Assembly: GCA_018266615.1 (NCBI GenBank)
Contig: JAFEAB010000001.1
Span: 1-46,842, forward strand
Reading direction: 5' to 3'
Length of the DNA: 46,842 nt
Origin: Bacteroidota bacterium
GTDB taxonomy: Bacteria; Bacteroidota; Bacteroidia; Chitinophagales; Chitinophagaceae
Shown: positions 25,614 through 34,684 of the stretch, one piece after another
How the letters are laid out: every line of letters starts with the position of its first letter
Position numbering within the stretch: position 1 is the first letter of the stretch
The notes under the pieces: generated by a model
Database searches by the model: none
What the model was told of the DNA's origin: nothing
What the model saw: the letters and a program-made list of their open reading frames with translations, nothing else
Made by a program: the position numbers and the translations under genes

Positions 25614-26261
25614 TGAATTTAATAGCCGCTTTCCACTAAATAGCGGCACCTGAATGCCGGCCCTGATGATGGGGAGTGCGTTCACCCGACCACTGGCAAG
25701 GGTTTCCACATAAGGAGAGTTGGGACGCCTAAGCACATCAAACGACAAAGAAATATGATAGAAAAAATTGCCCACGCCTTCTCTCCCACCCGCGTAACCT
25801 GCACCCACCAGCAAACTGGGGACTGAATGGCTCTCCCTTTGCACGGGCCCGTTCACCGGGTCTAACTTTTGTGAGATGAAGTTCATTTCGCCCTGAGCGT
25901 GCACAAATAAAAATTTGAGTGGATATACTTTTACAAAAGCACCCGGGCCATAAATTATTTCCTTCAGTCTGTCGTCGGTATAATAATAATTTCCACTTCC
26001 GTCTTCATAAATCACATGGTTATTTGAGGCGTAGGTAAAATTGGCCACGATGCCTGCATCCACCCACTTATTAATGCTGTAACCCAACACAGGGCTGATG
26101 CCGCCCACAAACGTACTGTTCGCAAAAGACAACTGAAGACCACCGCCGGTAAACAGGTTTTCCTTTTTAAAGCCCCCCTGATGGGCATCATCTTCATTGG
26201 AGTTTTGGGCCTGGAGTGTAACGCTGATAAAAAGAAATACCAGCCACAATAATTTTTTCAT
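25608..26261 (-). CDS. Hypothetical exported protein, probable small outer-membrane beta-barrel
   Basis: A 217-residue protein with a clear signal peptide (1-18, ending VTLQAQ). The mature part alternates polar and hydrophobic residues in strand-sized blocks (LQLSFANSTFVGG, VDAGIVANFTYAS, FLFVHAQGEMNFIS, FFYHISLSFDVL) with glycines at turns, like the 8-stranded barrels of outer-membrane proteins. It ends GIQVPLFSGKRLLNSL without the usual terminal aromatic. Function is unknown. It follows the FAD-linked oxidase after 10 bases and so belongs to that transcript. Confidence 0.72.
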   Translation of the reverse strand: MKKLLWLVFLFISVTLQAQNSNEDDAHQGGFKKENLFTGGGLQLSFANSTFVGGISPVLGYSINKWVDAGIVANFTYASNNHVIYEDGSGNYYYTDDRLKEIIYGPGAFVKVYPLKFLFVHAQGEMNFISQKLDPVNGPVQRESHSVPSLLVGAGYAGGREGVGNFFYHISLSFDVLRRPNSPYVETLASGRVNALPIIRAGIQVPLFSGKRLLNSL

Positions 26262-26271
26262 AATAATACGA

Positions 26272-27690
26272 TTAGTCGAATATTTTTCCGGCGTTCAGGA
26301 TATTATAGGGATCAAATAATCTTTTAATACCCCGCATCAGCTCTAATTCCGTTTCTGTAAATACCAGGGGCATATATTCCTTTTGAATTAGCCCTATTCC
26401 GTGTTCGGCGCTGATGGTTCCGCCTAAGGATTTTACCAATTCGAATAATGCGGTGAGGGCGGGGATAACTTCGGGATTATTAAGGCTGTATTGACAACCG
26501 GCTTTCTTTATCCGGATATGCAAATTCCCGTCTCCCGCATGGCCATAGAATACTGCTTTAAATGAAAATTTTTCGCCCAGCTCCCGAACGCCCCGGATGA
26601 GTGCGGGTAGTTGTGCCCTGGGTACTACGGTATCTTCTTCGATGCTATACCCATCCAGCTTAACCGCTTCGGCTACCCTTCGCCGTAATTTCCATAAAGC
26701 TTCTTTTTGTTGTGCATCATCGGCAAACAACAATTCACCGCAATCGAATGCTGTTAAAAGTTCTGCAATGGAAGTCATTTCTTCCATCAGGGTTTCCAAA
26801 TGGTTGCCATCCAGTTCAATTATAAGGTGGGCTTCTGTTCCATCATTCACTTCCACTGCATGGCTGTCAACAAAACGGCTCACGATTTTTAAAGAATCAA
26901 TTTCCATTAACTCCAATGCGCTGGGAGTAAACCCCGCCTTAAAAATGGCGCTCACAGCAGCGCCTGCATTCTCCAGTTTATGAAATGGAGCGAGCATCAA
27001 TAAATCGTATTTGGGAAGCGGAATTAATTTCAACACAATTTTTGTAACCAGCCCGAGGGTGCCTTCGCTGCCCACAAATAGTTGAGTGAGATTATACCCG
27101 GTTGCATTCTTTAATACATTGGCTCCCGTCCAAATAATATCCCCATTGGGCAATACCACTTCCAGGTTGAGCACATAATCCTTAACCACACCGTATTTAA
27201 GAGCTTTGGGGCCTCCGCTGTTTTCGGCAATATTTCCTCCAATAAAGCAGGTTCCCCGGCTGTTGGGGTCGGGCGGGTAAAATAGGCCCTTTGCTTTAAC
27301 TGTATCCTGCAATACCTCGGTAATTACACCAGGCTCGGTAGTAACCTGCAAATTCTCTTCATCAATTTCAAGAATGGTATTCATCCTTTCAAAGCTGATT
27401 ACCACACCGCCAAACTGGGGTAAGGCGCCTCCGCTTAACCCGGTACCAGCGCCTCTTGGGGTAACCGGAATTTTATGGGCAAAGCAGATTTTCATTATCT
27501 CCGAAATTTCAGGAGCCGTTCGCGGGCGAATCACCACATCGGGAGGGAAATGCAGATTCTCCGTTTGATCACTTCCGTAATCCGCTACCCTTTCTGCAGT
27601 GGAAAGGACAAACTCTTTTCCAACTATATTTTCAAATTTTTCGAGAAAATGATGTGCTATCGAAGTATTGCCGGTGAAAGGTATGCTCAT
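26272..27690 (-). CDS. FAD-linked oxidase, glycolate oxidase GlcD / D-lactate dehydrogenase type
   Basis: A 472-residue flavoprotein of the FAD_binding_4 / FAD-oxidase C family that oxidises 2-hydroxyacids such as glycolate or D-lactate. The N-terminal FAD domain (about 38-215) shows VVIRPRTAPEISEIMKIC and the pyrophosphate-binding PRGAGTGLSGGALP, with YPPDPNSR and GGNIAENSGGPKALKYGV. The C-terminal substrate domain ends with GHAGDGNLHIRI and SAEHGIGLIQKEYM carrying the conserved His residues. The substrate cannot be told apart from sequence alone. No GlcE/GlcF partner is adjacent; instead it sits between a porP/sprF gene (57 bases upstream) and the small outer-membrane protein (10 bases downstream). 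Confidence 0.92.
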   Translation of the reverse strand: MSIPFTGNTSIAHHFLEKFENIVGKEFVLSTAERVADYGSDQTENLHFPPDVVIRPRTAPEISEIMKICFAHKIPVTPRGAGTGLSGGALPQFGGVVISFERMNTILEIDEENLQVTTEPGVITEVLQDTVKAKGLFYPPDPNSRGTCFIGGNIAENSGGPKALKYGVVKDYVLNLEVVLPNGDIIWTGANVLKNATGYNLTQLFVGSEGTLGLVTKIVLKLIPLPKYDLLMLAPFHKLENAGAAVSAIFKAGFTPSALELMEIDSLKIVSRFVDSHAVEVNDGTEAHLIIELDGNHLETLMEEMTSIAELLTAFDCGELLFADDAQQKEALWKLRRRVAEAVKLDGYSIEEDTVVPRAQLPALIRGVRELGEKFSFKAVFYGHAGDGNLHIRIKKAGCQYSLNNPEVIPALTALFELVKSLGGTISAEHGIGLIQKEYMPLVFTETELELMRGIKRLFDPYNILNAGKIFD

Positions 27691-27747
27691 GCTTGAATGA
27701 TCAGAGGCAAAATTCGGGAAACTCGCGCAACTGAATTGATAAAAAAA

Positions 27748-28764
27748 TCAGAATTTAGGACAAAGCACCTGCCGGTCGGTATTCTCGGGGTAAAATCCGT
27801 TTTTAATGATATTATACTCCGTGGCTCCCCGGTAATTATTGTATTTACTCATCCCGGAGCTGGTAACATCGTAACTGAATGTAAAGCGGATATTTTTAAT
27901 CTCAAACCCCAGCATGGGAATAAATGCATCATTGTAACGGTAATACAAGCCGGCAATCAATTGTTTTTCACCCGCATTGGCCAGGTTAAAATTCGCATTC
28001 ATCCCGGCCATAAATTCCATTGCTTTCGCCTGGGTGGTAAAATAAATATTGGGATTCACAATCAGGTTGGGATTCAGTTTCAGCAAGGCATTCATAAACC
28101 CGATGTGCCGCATGGGAATGATGGCATCCGTTGATTTACTATCGAAGAAACTCTCCTTCGGGCGGTTTACATGGTGAATGGAATAACCGGCATTTATATA
28201 AATATTTTCCTTTGGGAAATATGCATAGTTCAATCCCACCTGCATATCAAAATAACTGATGTTGTTGCTCGTGAAAACTACGGATGTCGGTAATTCATTA
28301 TCAAAAAAATGTCCATCAAACTGATCCGGGAATTTTAATGCAGCCGGATCGATTCTCTTATTGGCCCATCCCACATTAAAACCGGCGCTGAGAAGGCTGC
28401 TCAATCCCAACATCTGATGGTATGCGATGGATCCATATATCTTCGTGGATTGAAGAGCCCCACTTCCGGCTTTATCATTAAGCACTACCGCCCCCACTCC
28501 CAACCATCCGTTATCGAGCCGGTCTCTGAAAATCTGAGCATCGGCAAAAGCACTCATGGTTTTATACGGTACCGACATAACACTGCTCCACTGGTTCCGG
28601 TAATGGGCGCCAATCCGGTAATCCGCATCCGGAATAAACCCGGTATTTGCCGGGTTGGTGGTTAAGGGCGTATTAAAAAATTGAGAGAAATGGAGATCCT
28701 GTGCCGATGGTTTTAATACCGGAATTAGCCCCAATAGTATCCATATAATTTTCAACCGCTTCAT
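27748..28764 (-). CDS. PorP/SprF family type IX secretion outer-membrane protein (second copy)
   Basis: A 338-residue relative of the protein at 15837. It has a signal peptide (1-21, ending LKPSAQ), the family start DLHFSQFFNTPLTTNPANTGF, RNQWSSVMSVPYKT, GVGAVVLNDKAGSG, and the same type of C-terminal tail (LCPKF). It presumably forms an outer-membrane barrel that helps secretion or anchoring of the type B T9SS protein encoded directly before it. The start codon overlaps the upstream stop by one base (TAATG), so translation is probably coupled to the cargo gene, a tighter linkage than in the first PKD-porP pair. Confidence 0.93.
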   Translation of the reverse strand: MKRLKIIWILLGLIPVLKPSAQDLHFSQFFNTPLTTNPANTGFIPDADYRIGAHYRNQWSSVMSVPYKTMSAFADAQIFRDRLDNGWLGVGAVVLNDKAGSGALQSTKIYGSIAYHQMLGLSSLLSAGFNVGWANKRIDPAALKFPDQFDGHFFDNELPTSVVFTSNNISYFDMQVGLNYAYFPKENIYINAGYSIHHVNRPKESFFDSKSTDAIIPMRHIGFMNALLKLNPNLIVNPNIYFTTQAKAMEFMAGMNANFNLANAGEKQLIAGLYYRYNDAFIPMLGFEIKNIRFTFSYDVTSSGMSKYNNYRGATEYNIIKNGFYPENTDRQVLCPKF

Positions 28765-31700
28765 TACCTGATCAAAGTTATGTCGCCTTTTTTAGTTACT
28801 TTCTTACCATCAGCAAATTCCGCATCCAGGATATATGCATAAACATCCATGGGTTGCAATTTACCTTTGAATTTTCCATCCCAGCCCTGTTCTTTGCTGG
28901 CAGACTGAAATACAAGCTGGCCCCACCGGTTATAAATTTTCCATTCCATCTTTACAATACCATAGCCAATAACCCGGATTACCGCATTGGTTCCAAAACG
29001 GCCGGGAGTAAAGGCATTGGGCACATCAAGTAAGGGATCAATTTCTACCCGAACCGGCAACCGGAATGTATCGGGGCAACCTAATGCATTATATGCTACC
29101 AGTGTTACCATATACTCACCGGAAGCCAGGTATTCATGAACCGGGTTTTTTGTGGTTCCTGTTTGCCCATCCCCAAAATCCCAGGAAAAACTAACCGCAT
29201 CGGGAGAGGAAATATTCGTAAATGAAACCGGGATATTCCTTTCCGGAGGATTGGGGCCCCAGGAAAAGCCGGCTGTTGGCTTATCAACCACATGAATGAT
29301 AAAAACTGCAGTGGTATCTCTTTTATTGCAGGTACCCGTATCAATGGCTACCAACACCACCGGGTAATCGCCGGGCGTTGGATATAAATGCGTTGGGTTC
29401 TCTTCTGTTGAAGTTTGTCCATCGCCAAAATCCCAAATGAAATCGGTGCCCGCCAAAGACGTGTTATTAAAAACAGCTTCGTAAGGGATACAGCCGGCCG
29501 GCGGGGTTTCAAATTGTGCGGTAACGGTAGGGTTTATCCGAATTGTTTTACTGATGCTGGTGGGCGCATTACAAAACAAGGGGTCAATCAAATACAGTGT
29601 AACAACATAATTCCCCGGTTGCGCATAGGAATGTATCCTGGGAGGGAGTTTATTCGTGGTATCAGGCGCCGAGCCATCGCCATAATCCCACACAAAAGTT
29701 TGAGGGCCAAAGGCTCCTGCATTTACGGTTGACGTATTATTAAACTGAATGGTGAGGCTTTGGCAGGGAGGCAATTTATTCCATGCAAAATCTAAGTTTA
29801 CTGCATTATTTCCGACCACAATAGTCTTATACGCCGTATCGCGGATGTTGCAGGTAGCGCTGTCTTCTGCAATCAGCATTACCTGGTAGGTACCGATGGT
29901 TGAAAAAGTATGGGTAATATTGGCAGCGGTGGTAATTTGAACCGGAGTGCCATCATTAAAAGACCAATAATACGTTTTGCCTTTGTGCACGGTATCCTTA
30001 AACTCTACCGTTAGGGGAACACAACCCAGGGTATCTCCTGATTTTCCATCAATATACGACTGGAGATTAGCACCCACCCCGGTAAAATTCATTTCAATCT
30101 TTAACAACGCTTCGTTGCAATTGGAGCTTCCATTTTGTGGCGACCAGGACCCTGCCGTGGTGGGGAACCGGGCCTGCCCTCCACAATTAGCACACACGGC
30201 CTGGTAAATTATCCCATTGGCATCATAGCGGCTGGTACCTCCATCTACATGGTCGCCCAAGCCCCCATTCTGGCCGAAATGAGACCCAAACAATTGACCG
30301 GCTGCATTGCGTTCGAGCACGAAAAAATAAAAATCACTGCCATCTGGCGCAGGGATACCGGCAAGCGGATTCACTTCCGGCAAATTGGCTGTTCCCGAAT
30401 TGGGAAATTGAGCCGAACTGTTTATTCCACCACCCCAACCCGACACATAAACATTTTCACAACGGTCAACCATAAACGCTACCGGAGAGAGGTTGGGCAT
30501 GGCCGCATTGGTTCCAAAAACAGTGGAATACACAAAAGCTGATAAATCGGGTTGTAATTTGGCAATAAATTGTTTTCCACCCGTATTGGAAAAAGCTGCA
30601 TTTACAATAGGCCAGTTCCCGGTAGTGGTACCCATGATGTACGGAAACCCATGCTTATCGAACTTTAAGCCATACAGCATATCGTTTCCGGATGTGCCGA
30701 TAAAACTTGTTTTAATAATGGATGAAGCATCCGGATTCAGAATGGTAACAAAGCCATCGGTAATCCCTCCCTGGTATGCATTACCGATAGTACCGGCAGA
30801 GGGGCCGGGCAGGTTGCTGCCCGTGGTATTCCCACCCACATAAATTTTTCCGGTAACGGGATGAACATCCAAAACAAAGCAGGCATCATCCCCCGGACCG
30901 CCAAACAGCACAGCCCACAATAAGCTTAATCCTGAATTAAATTTCAACACTACGCCATCCTGCCTGCCGCCCCCAAAACTGGTTTGAATCCCGTTTCCTG
31001 CCGATACCGGAAAATTAGAGGCCGACTGGGTACAGGTAGCCACAATCACATTGCCCTGCTTATCCAAAATTATTTCTCCTCTTGCATCATCGCCATAATT
31101 ACGGCGGATGGCATCTGCTCCTTCCGGAGGACGGTATTTCGGGCGGATGTTAACTCCGTCTTTTCCGGAACCGCCAATTTTTACGGACCCCAATAATTGA
31201 GTACCCGTACTGTTAAATTTACAGACAATGATATCTTCCTCCCCACCGGGTCCGATAAGTGGCGTGGTTACAGGGAAATTGGAAGAGGTGGTTCGTCCGG
31301 TAACATACAGGTTTCCCTGGGCATCCGTAATCAGGCTATGGGGTTGTTCATCACCACTGCCGCCCAAATAGGTGGCATACATTCGTTGGTTCCCCGCGGC
31401 GTTCAGTTTAATGATTCCAATGTCAAAACCATCTGTTGGATAGGTATTATCGCCACCGGCAAAAGTTTGGCGGATGGCGCCGGGAGAAGTGGGGTATCCG
31501 GCACCAAACACAATACCGCCTCCAAACATGGCTCCATCCGGGCCCGGCGTGGCTGTATATCCCCAGTTGTCGGCCGAACTCCCGGTAAAGGTGGAAAAAA
31601 TTACAGTAGGATCAATGATGAGGGTCTTTGTGGCATCAAAATTTTTAACCGAAAAAGTGACGACATTATTCTTCAGGATAAAGCGGGTATCCGTTTCCGT

Positions 31701-32333
31701 TCTCCCCTTTTCTGTTATATAAAAACTGTACGGGCTTAGTTCTTTTATCCCACCGGCCTCTGTATGAATTAGTAATTCTTTATCTTTTATTTGGAGCGCC
31801 ACGGGGCCTTCGTATTGCATGGCAATGGCATTCGGGTTTCCTCCCGGATGGATAATGAAATCGTATTTTAAACTTCCTCCATTGCTATAATAGCGCACAT
31901 CAATATTGGGATAAATATGCTTCAATAAAACCGACTGGAAAAGTCCGCAATGGGATGCCCACAGGGAATGATCATTTCCTAAAAAATAATTATTGTAACT
32001 GTTCAGTTGTTTTTCCGGCACCGCCGGAGGATTAGGATTGCCTCCTAAAAATTTTACTTTATAAGCTACACTTAATAAGGAAAATTCTTCGGCTGGTTTC
32101 CCCGCCTCATTATGCATGAAATCGCCCAATTTCCGCAGGCCTGCCGTATCATGCAAAAGCATGGTGAAACCACCTCCTTCCACAAAGAAGGAACCGGTGG
32201 AAAAATCGCCCCGATACAAGACCTGCTTATTCCACTGCCCCCTGTTCTCAACCAGTTCCATTTGCGCTTCTGTTGCAAAGGAAAAAAACAGGCATAAAAG
32301 GGTGAGTGCAATACAAGTAAAATTCCTCATCAA
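28764..32333 (-). CDS. Large secreted protein: SBBP-type beta-propeller repeats, four PKD domains, CHU_C (T9SS type B) tail
   Basis: A 1189-residue exported protein. A signal peptide (1-23, ending ATEAQ) precedes an N-terminal domain (about 24-240, starting MELVENRGQW) typical of SBBP-repeat proteins. Residues about 245-710 carry beta-propeller (SBBP) repeats such as YLGGSGDEQPHSLITDAQGN, VLFGGPGDDACFVLDV and TSFIGTSGNDMLYGLKFD. Four PKD domains follow (about 765-1085; cores WSFNDG, WDYGDG, WDFGDG, WDFGDG). The last 90 residues (DVPNAFTPGRFG, KIYNRWGQLVF, GWDGKFKG, KKGDITLIR) are a CHU_C type B sorting domain for T9SS export. It is likely a surface-bound binding protein. The PorP/SprF gene overlaps its stop by one base. 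Confidence 0.92.
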   Translation of the reverse strand: MMRNFTCIALTLLCLFFSFATEAQMELVENRGQWNKQVLYRGDFSTGSFFVEGGGFTMLLHDTAGLRKLGDFMHNEAGKPAEEFSLLSVAYKVKFLGGNPNPPAVPEKQLNSYNNYFLGNDHSLWASHCGLFQSVLLKHIYPNIDVRYYSNGGSLKYDFIIHPGGNPNAIAMQYEGPVALQIKDKELLIHTEAGGIKELSPYSFYITEKGRTETDTRFILKNNVVTFSVKNFDATKTLIIDPTVIFSTFTGSSADNWGYTATPGPDGAMFGGGIVFGAGYPTSPGAIRQTFAGGDNTYPTDGFDIGIIKLNAAGNQRMYATYLGGSGDEQPHSLITDAQGNLYVTGRTTSSNFPVTTPLIGPGGEEDIIVCKFNSTGTQLLGSVKIGGSGKDGVNIRPKYRPPEGADAIRRNYGDDARGEIILDKQGNVIVATCTQSASNFPVSAGNGIQTSFGGGRQDGVVLKFNSGLSLLWAVLFGGPGDDACFVLDVHPVTGKIYVGGNTTGSNLPGPSAGTIGNAYQGGITDGFVTILNPDASSIIKTSFIGTSGNDMLYGLKFDKHGFPYIMGTTTGNWPIVNAAFSNTGGKQFIAKLQPDLSAFVYSTVFGTNAAMPNLSPVAFMVDRCENVYVSGWGGGINSSAQFPNSGTANLPEVNPLAGIPAPDGSDFYFFVLERNAAGQLFGSHFGQNGGLGDHVDGGTSRYDANGIIYQAVCANCGGQARFPTTAGSWSPQNGSSNCNEALLKIEMNFTGVGANLQSYIDGKSGDTLGCVPLTVEFKDTVHKGKTYYWSFNDGTPVQITTAANITHTFSTIGTYQVMLIAEDSATCNIRDTAYKTIVVGNNAVNLDFAWNKLPPCQSLTIQFNNTSTVNAGAFGPQTFVWDYGDGSAPDTTNKLPPRIHSYAQPGNYVVTLYLIDPLFCNAPTSISKTIRINPTVTAQFETPPAGCIPYEAVFNNTSLAGTDFIWDFGDGQTSTEENPTHLYPTPGDYPVVLVAIDTGTCNKRDTTAVFIIHVVDKPTAGFSWGPNPPERNIPVSFTNISSPDAVSFSWDFGDGQTGTTKNPVHEYLASGEYMVTLVAYNALGCPDTFRLPVRVEIDPLLDVPNAFTPGRFGTNAVIRVIGYGIVKMEWKIYNRWGQLVFQSASKEQGWDGKFKGKLQPMDVYAYILDAEFADGKKVTKKGDITLIR

Positions 32334-32376
32334 AACAATAGTGCTTTAAGTACAATTTACTCAATAATAACGAAAT

Positions 32377-32404
32377 GCCTGGCCGGGTAGTTCAACTGGC
32401 AGGC
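32377..32404 (-). terminator. Probable recG terminator or leader hairpin
   Basis: GCCTG-G-CC and GGCAGGC pair with one bulged base, and AGTT/AACT pair inside. The structure starts about 30 bases beyond the recG stop on the minus strand and is followed by a T-rich but interrupted stretch. It could instead belong to the leader of the SBBP/PKD gene, whose ATG is about 45 bases further on. Confidence 0.4.
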
Positions 32405-32433
32405 AGATTAAAATGGCTTTAACAATAAATACG

Positions 32434-34524
32434 TCAGGCAATGCGGCCCCAGGCCGTCTTTTCTCTAAATCCTGCCAGGAAATTCTTAAGCGGCAGGTTG
32501 TCTTCCTGGATTAATCCCGGGTCGTTTTGAATTATTTTTTCTGCGGACTGGGAGGCCGCTTCCAGCATAGCGCGATCTGCCACAATATTGGCCAGCTTAA
32601 ACAACACCGCCCCACTCTGCCTGGTTCCTTCCATTTCGCCGGGTCCCCGTAGTTCAAGATCCTTTTCCGCAATTACAAAACCATCCTGGGTGTTGGTCAT
32701 GATAGCAAGCCGTTGCTTTGCATCCTTCGATAGTTTATTCCCGGTAAGCAGGATACAATAGCTTTGATCGGCTCCCCGGCCCACCCTCCCCCGTAACTGG
32801 TGCAACTGGGAGAGACCAAACTTTTCGGCGCTCTCAATTACCATAACCGTTGCATTGGGAACATTTACCCCTACTTCAATTACCGTAGTGCTCACCATGA
32901 TTTGTGTATCACCTTCTATAAACCTACGCATGTTGGTTTCTTTTTGAAGCGCATCCTGCTTACCATGCACCATACTGATCCAGTACTTAGGTTCCGGAAA
33001 AAAGGATTTCACTTCCTCATATCCTTTCATCAGGTTTTCATAATCGAGCTTACTGCTTTCTTCAATCAATGGATAAACGATATAAACCTGCCTTCCTTTT
33101 TTAATTTCTTCTTTTATAAAATCCATAACCTGAGGCCTGGATTGTTCGAAGCGGTGCACTGTTTGAACCGGTCGTCTTCCGGGAGGAAGTTCATCAATAA
33201 TACTGTAATCGAGATCTCCAAAAGCTGTTAGGGCCAGGGTGCGTGGAATGGGTGTGGCAGTCATTACCAGGTTATGTGGAGGAAATTTATTCTTTTTCCA
33301 TAACCTGGCACGCTGGGCTACTCCAAATTTATGCTGCTCATCAATCACGGCCAATCCGAGGTTATTGAAATTCACTTTATCCTCAATTACGGCATGGGTG
33401 CCAATCAGGATATTCACTTCTCCCGATTCGCAACCAGTAAGAATTTCTTTTCTTTCTTTCCCTTTGGTTGAACCGGTTAGCAATGCCAGCTTAACGGGAA
33501 GGGTATCCAGGTATTTAATCAGGGATGCATAATGTTGATTGGCTAAAACTTCGGTGGGTGCCATCATGACGGACTGGTACCCGTTATCAGCAGCTAACAG
33601 CATCGAAAGGAGGGCAACCATCGTTTTGCCACTTCCCACATCCCCTTGTAATAGGCGATTCATTTGCTTCCCCGAGCCCAGGTCTTTTCGTATTTCCTTA
33701 ATCACTTTTTTTTGCGCCGAGGTTAATTCAAATGGCAAACCCTGGTTGTAAAACCGGTTAAACAAAGGACCCACATTTACAAATACCATTCCCTTTGAGG
33801 TTCGGATACGGTTTAATTTTAATCGCTGGATGGTGAGTTGCGATAAAAATAATTCTTCAAATTTCAACCGGCGCACCGCCTGGCGGTAAGCCGGTTCATT
33901 TGCCGGGAAATGCACCTGATTAAATGCAGCAAATCGGGAAATAAGTTTATATTTTTCAATTATAGAAGGAGGAAGGCATTCGGGCAAATTATCCGGAACC
34001 AGTTTTTCAAATAGCTTTTTCATCAGGGCAGATATTCCCTTTCCATCGAGCCCCTTACTGCGTAGCTTTTCCGTAGTTGGATACACAGGCTCTAAAAAAT
34101 TTTGCGGCTTTGCTGTCCCGTGCTGTATTAACTCCAACTCCGGATGCGCCATTTGTGGCTTGTGCAAAAACCAGCCTAATTTTCCAAATACCCGATAATT
34201 ATTCCCCAGGGAAAGTGATTTGATCACCCAGCTTATTCCCTGGAACCATACCAGTTCCATGATGCCGGTGCCATCATCCAGTTGGGCAACCAGTCTTTTG
34301 GAACGTTTCTCCCCCACAATTTCGTAGCGGGTAAGCCTCCCCGTTATTTGAGCATAATCGGAAGAAGGGGAAAGGCTGGAAATTTTATCAATCCGGGTTT
34401 TGTCGATATGCCGCAAGGGGAAATGCTCCAGCAAATCATTAAAACTGAAAATATTTAGTTCCTTTCGCAACAAATCTCCACGGATAGCGCTTACACCATG
34501 CAGGTATTCAATGGGGCTGGCCAA
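32434..34524 (-). CDS. recG: ATP-dependent DNA helicase RecG
   Basis: RecG remodels stalled replication forks and branched DNA. The 696 residues have the usual layout: N-terminal region with an HFPLRHIDKT segment, a wedge/OB domain (about 55-150, YAQITGRLTRYE), then the helicase core with Walker A GDVGSGKT (about 293-300), APTEVLANQHY, the DEQH form of motif II in VIDEQHKFGV, TATPIPRTL, and the family-specific QLHQLRGRVGRG and KDLELRGPGEMEGTRQSG. No ATG occurs near the N-terminus; TTG at 34524 is the likely start, although homologous N-termini suggest that a few upstream residues (VPNI, from a rarer start) could be included. A -7-like box TATCTTTG lies about 35 bases upstream next to a run of ten A. 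Confidence 0.95.
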   Translation of the reverse strand: MASPIEYLHGVSAIRGDLLRKELNIFSFNDLLEHFPLRHIDKTRIDKISSLSPSSDYAQITGRLTRYEIVGEKRSKRLVAQLDDGTGIMELVWFQGISWVIKSLSLGNNYRVFGKLGWFLHKPQMAHPELELIQHGTAKPQNFLEPVYPTTEKLRSKGLDGKGISALMKKLFEKLVPDNLPECLPPSIIEKYKLISRFAAFNQVHFPANEPAYRQAVRRLKFEELFLSQLTIQRLKLNRIRTSKGMVFVNVGPLFNRFYNQGLPFELTSAQKKVIKEIRKDLGSGKQMNRLLQGDVGSGKTMVALLSMLLAADNGYQSVMMAPTEVLANQHYASLIKYLDTLPVKLALLTGSTKGKERKEILTGCESGEVNILIGTHAVIEDKVNFNNLGLAVIDEQHKFGVAQRARLWKKNKFPPHNLVMTATPIPRTLALTAFGDLDYSIIDELPPGRRPVQTVHRFEQSRPQVMDFIKEEIKKGRQVYIVYPLIEESSKLDYENLMKGYEEVKSFFPEPKYWISMVHGKQDALQKETNMRRFIEGDTQIMVSTTVIEVGVNVPNATVMVIESAEKFGLSQLHQLRGRVGRGADQSYCILLTGNKLSKDAKQRLAIMTNTQDGFVIAEKDLELRGPGEMEGTRQSGAVLFKLANIVADRAMLEAASQSAEKIIQNDPGLIQEDNLPLKNFLAGFREKTAWGRIA

Positions 34525-34558
34525 TATGTTTGGAACAGAAGGAATGATTTTTTTTTTG

Positions 34559-34566
34559 CAAAGATA
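34559..34566 (-). promoter_or_regulatory. Candidate -7 box of recG
   Basis: TATCTTTG on the minus strand matches TAnnTTTG and is followed by C, as is typical. No TTG lies 19 bases upstream (the position holds TTC). The same nine-base string TATCTTTGC stands before the DEAD-box helicase gene, which raises its weight. Confidence 0.4.
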
Positions 34567-34684
34567 TTTATCAGGGAAGAAGGAAGAACGGGGAAAATAA
34601 CAGGTATCAATGTACTCTTTCTCCCGGGCAGGCCATCTTACCTGGATAGGAAAAAAATCTCATTTGTATAACCGGAAGAACCTC

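Noticed and set aside
34545..34557. Run of ten T/A before recG as a frameshift hiding an upstream ATG start
   Set aside because: No ATG exists in any nearby frame that would join to recG, and the run lies next to a plausible -7 box, so it is more likely untranslated.
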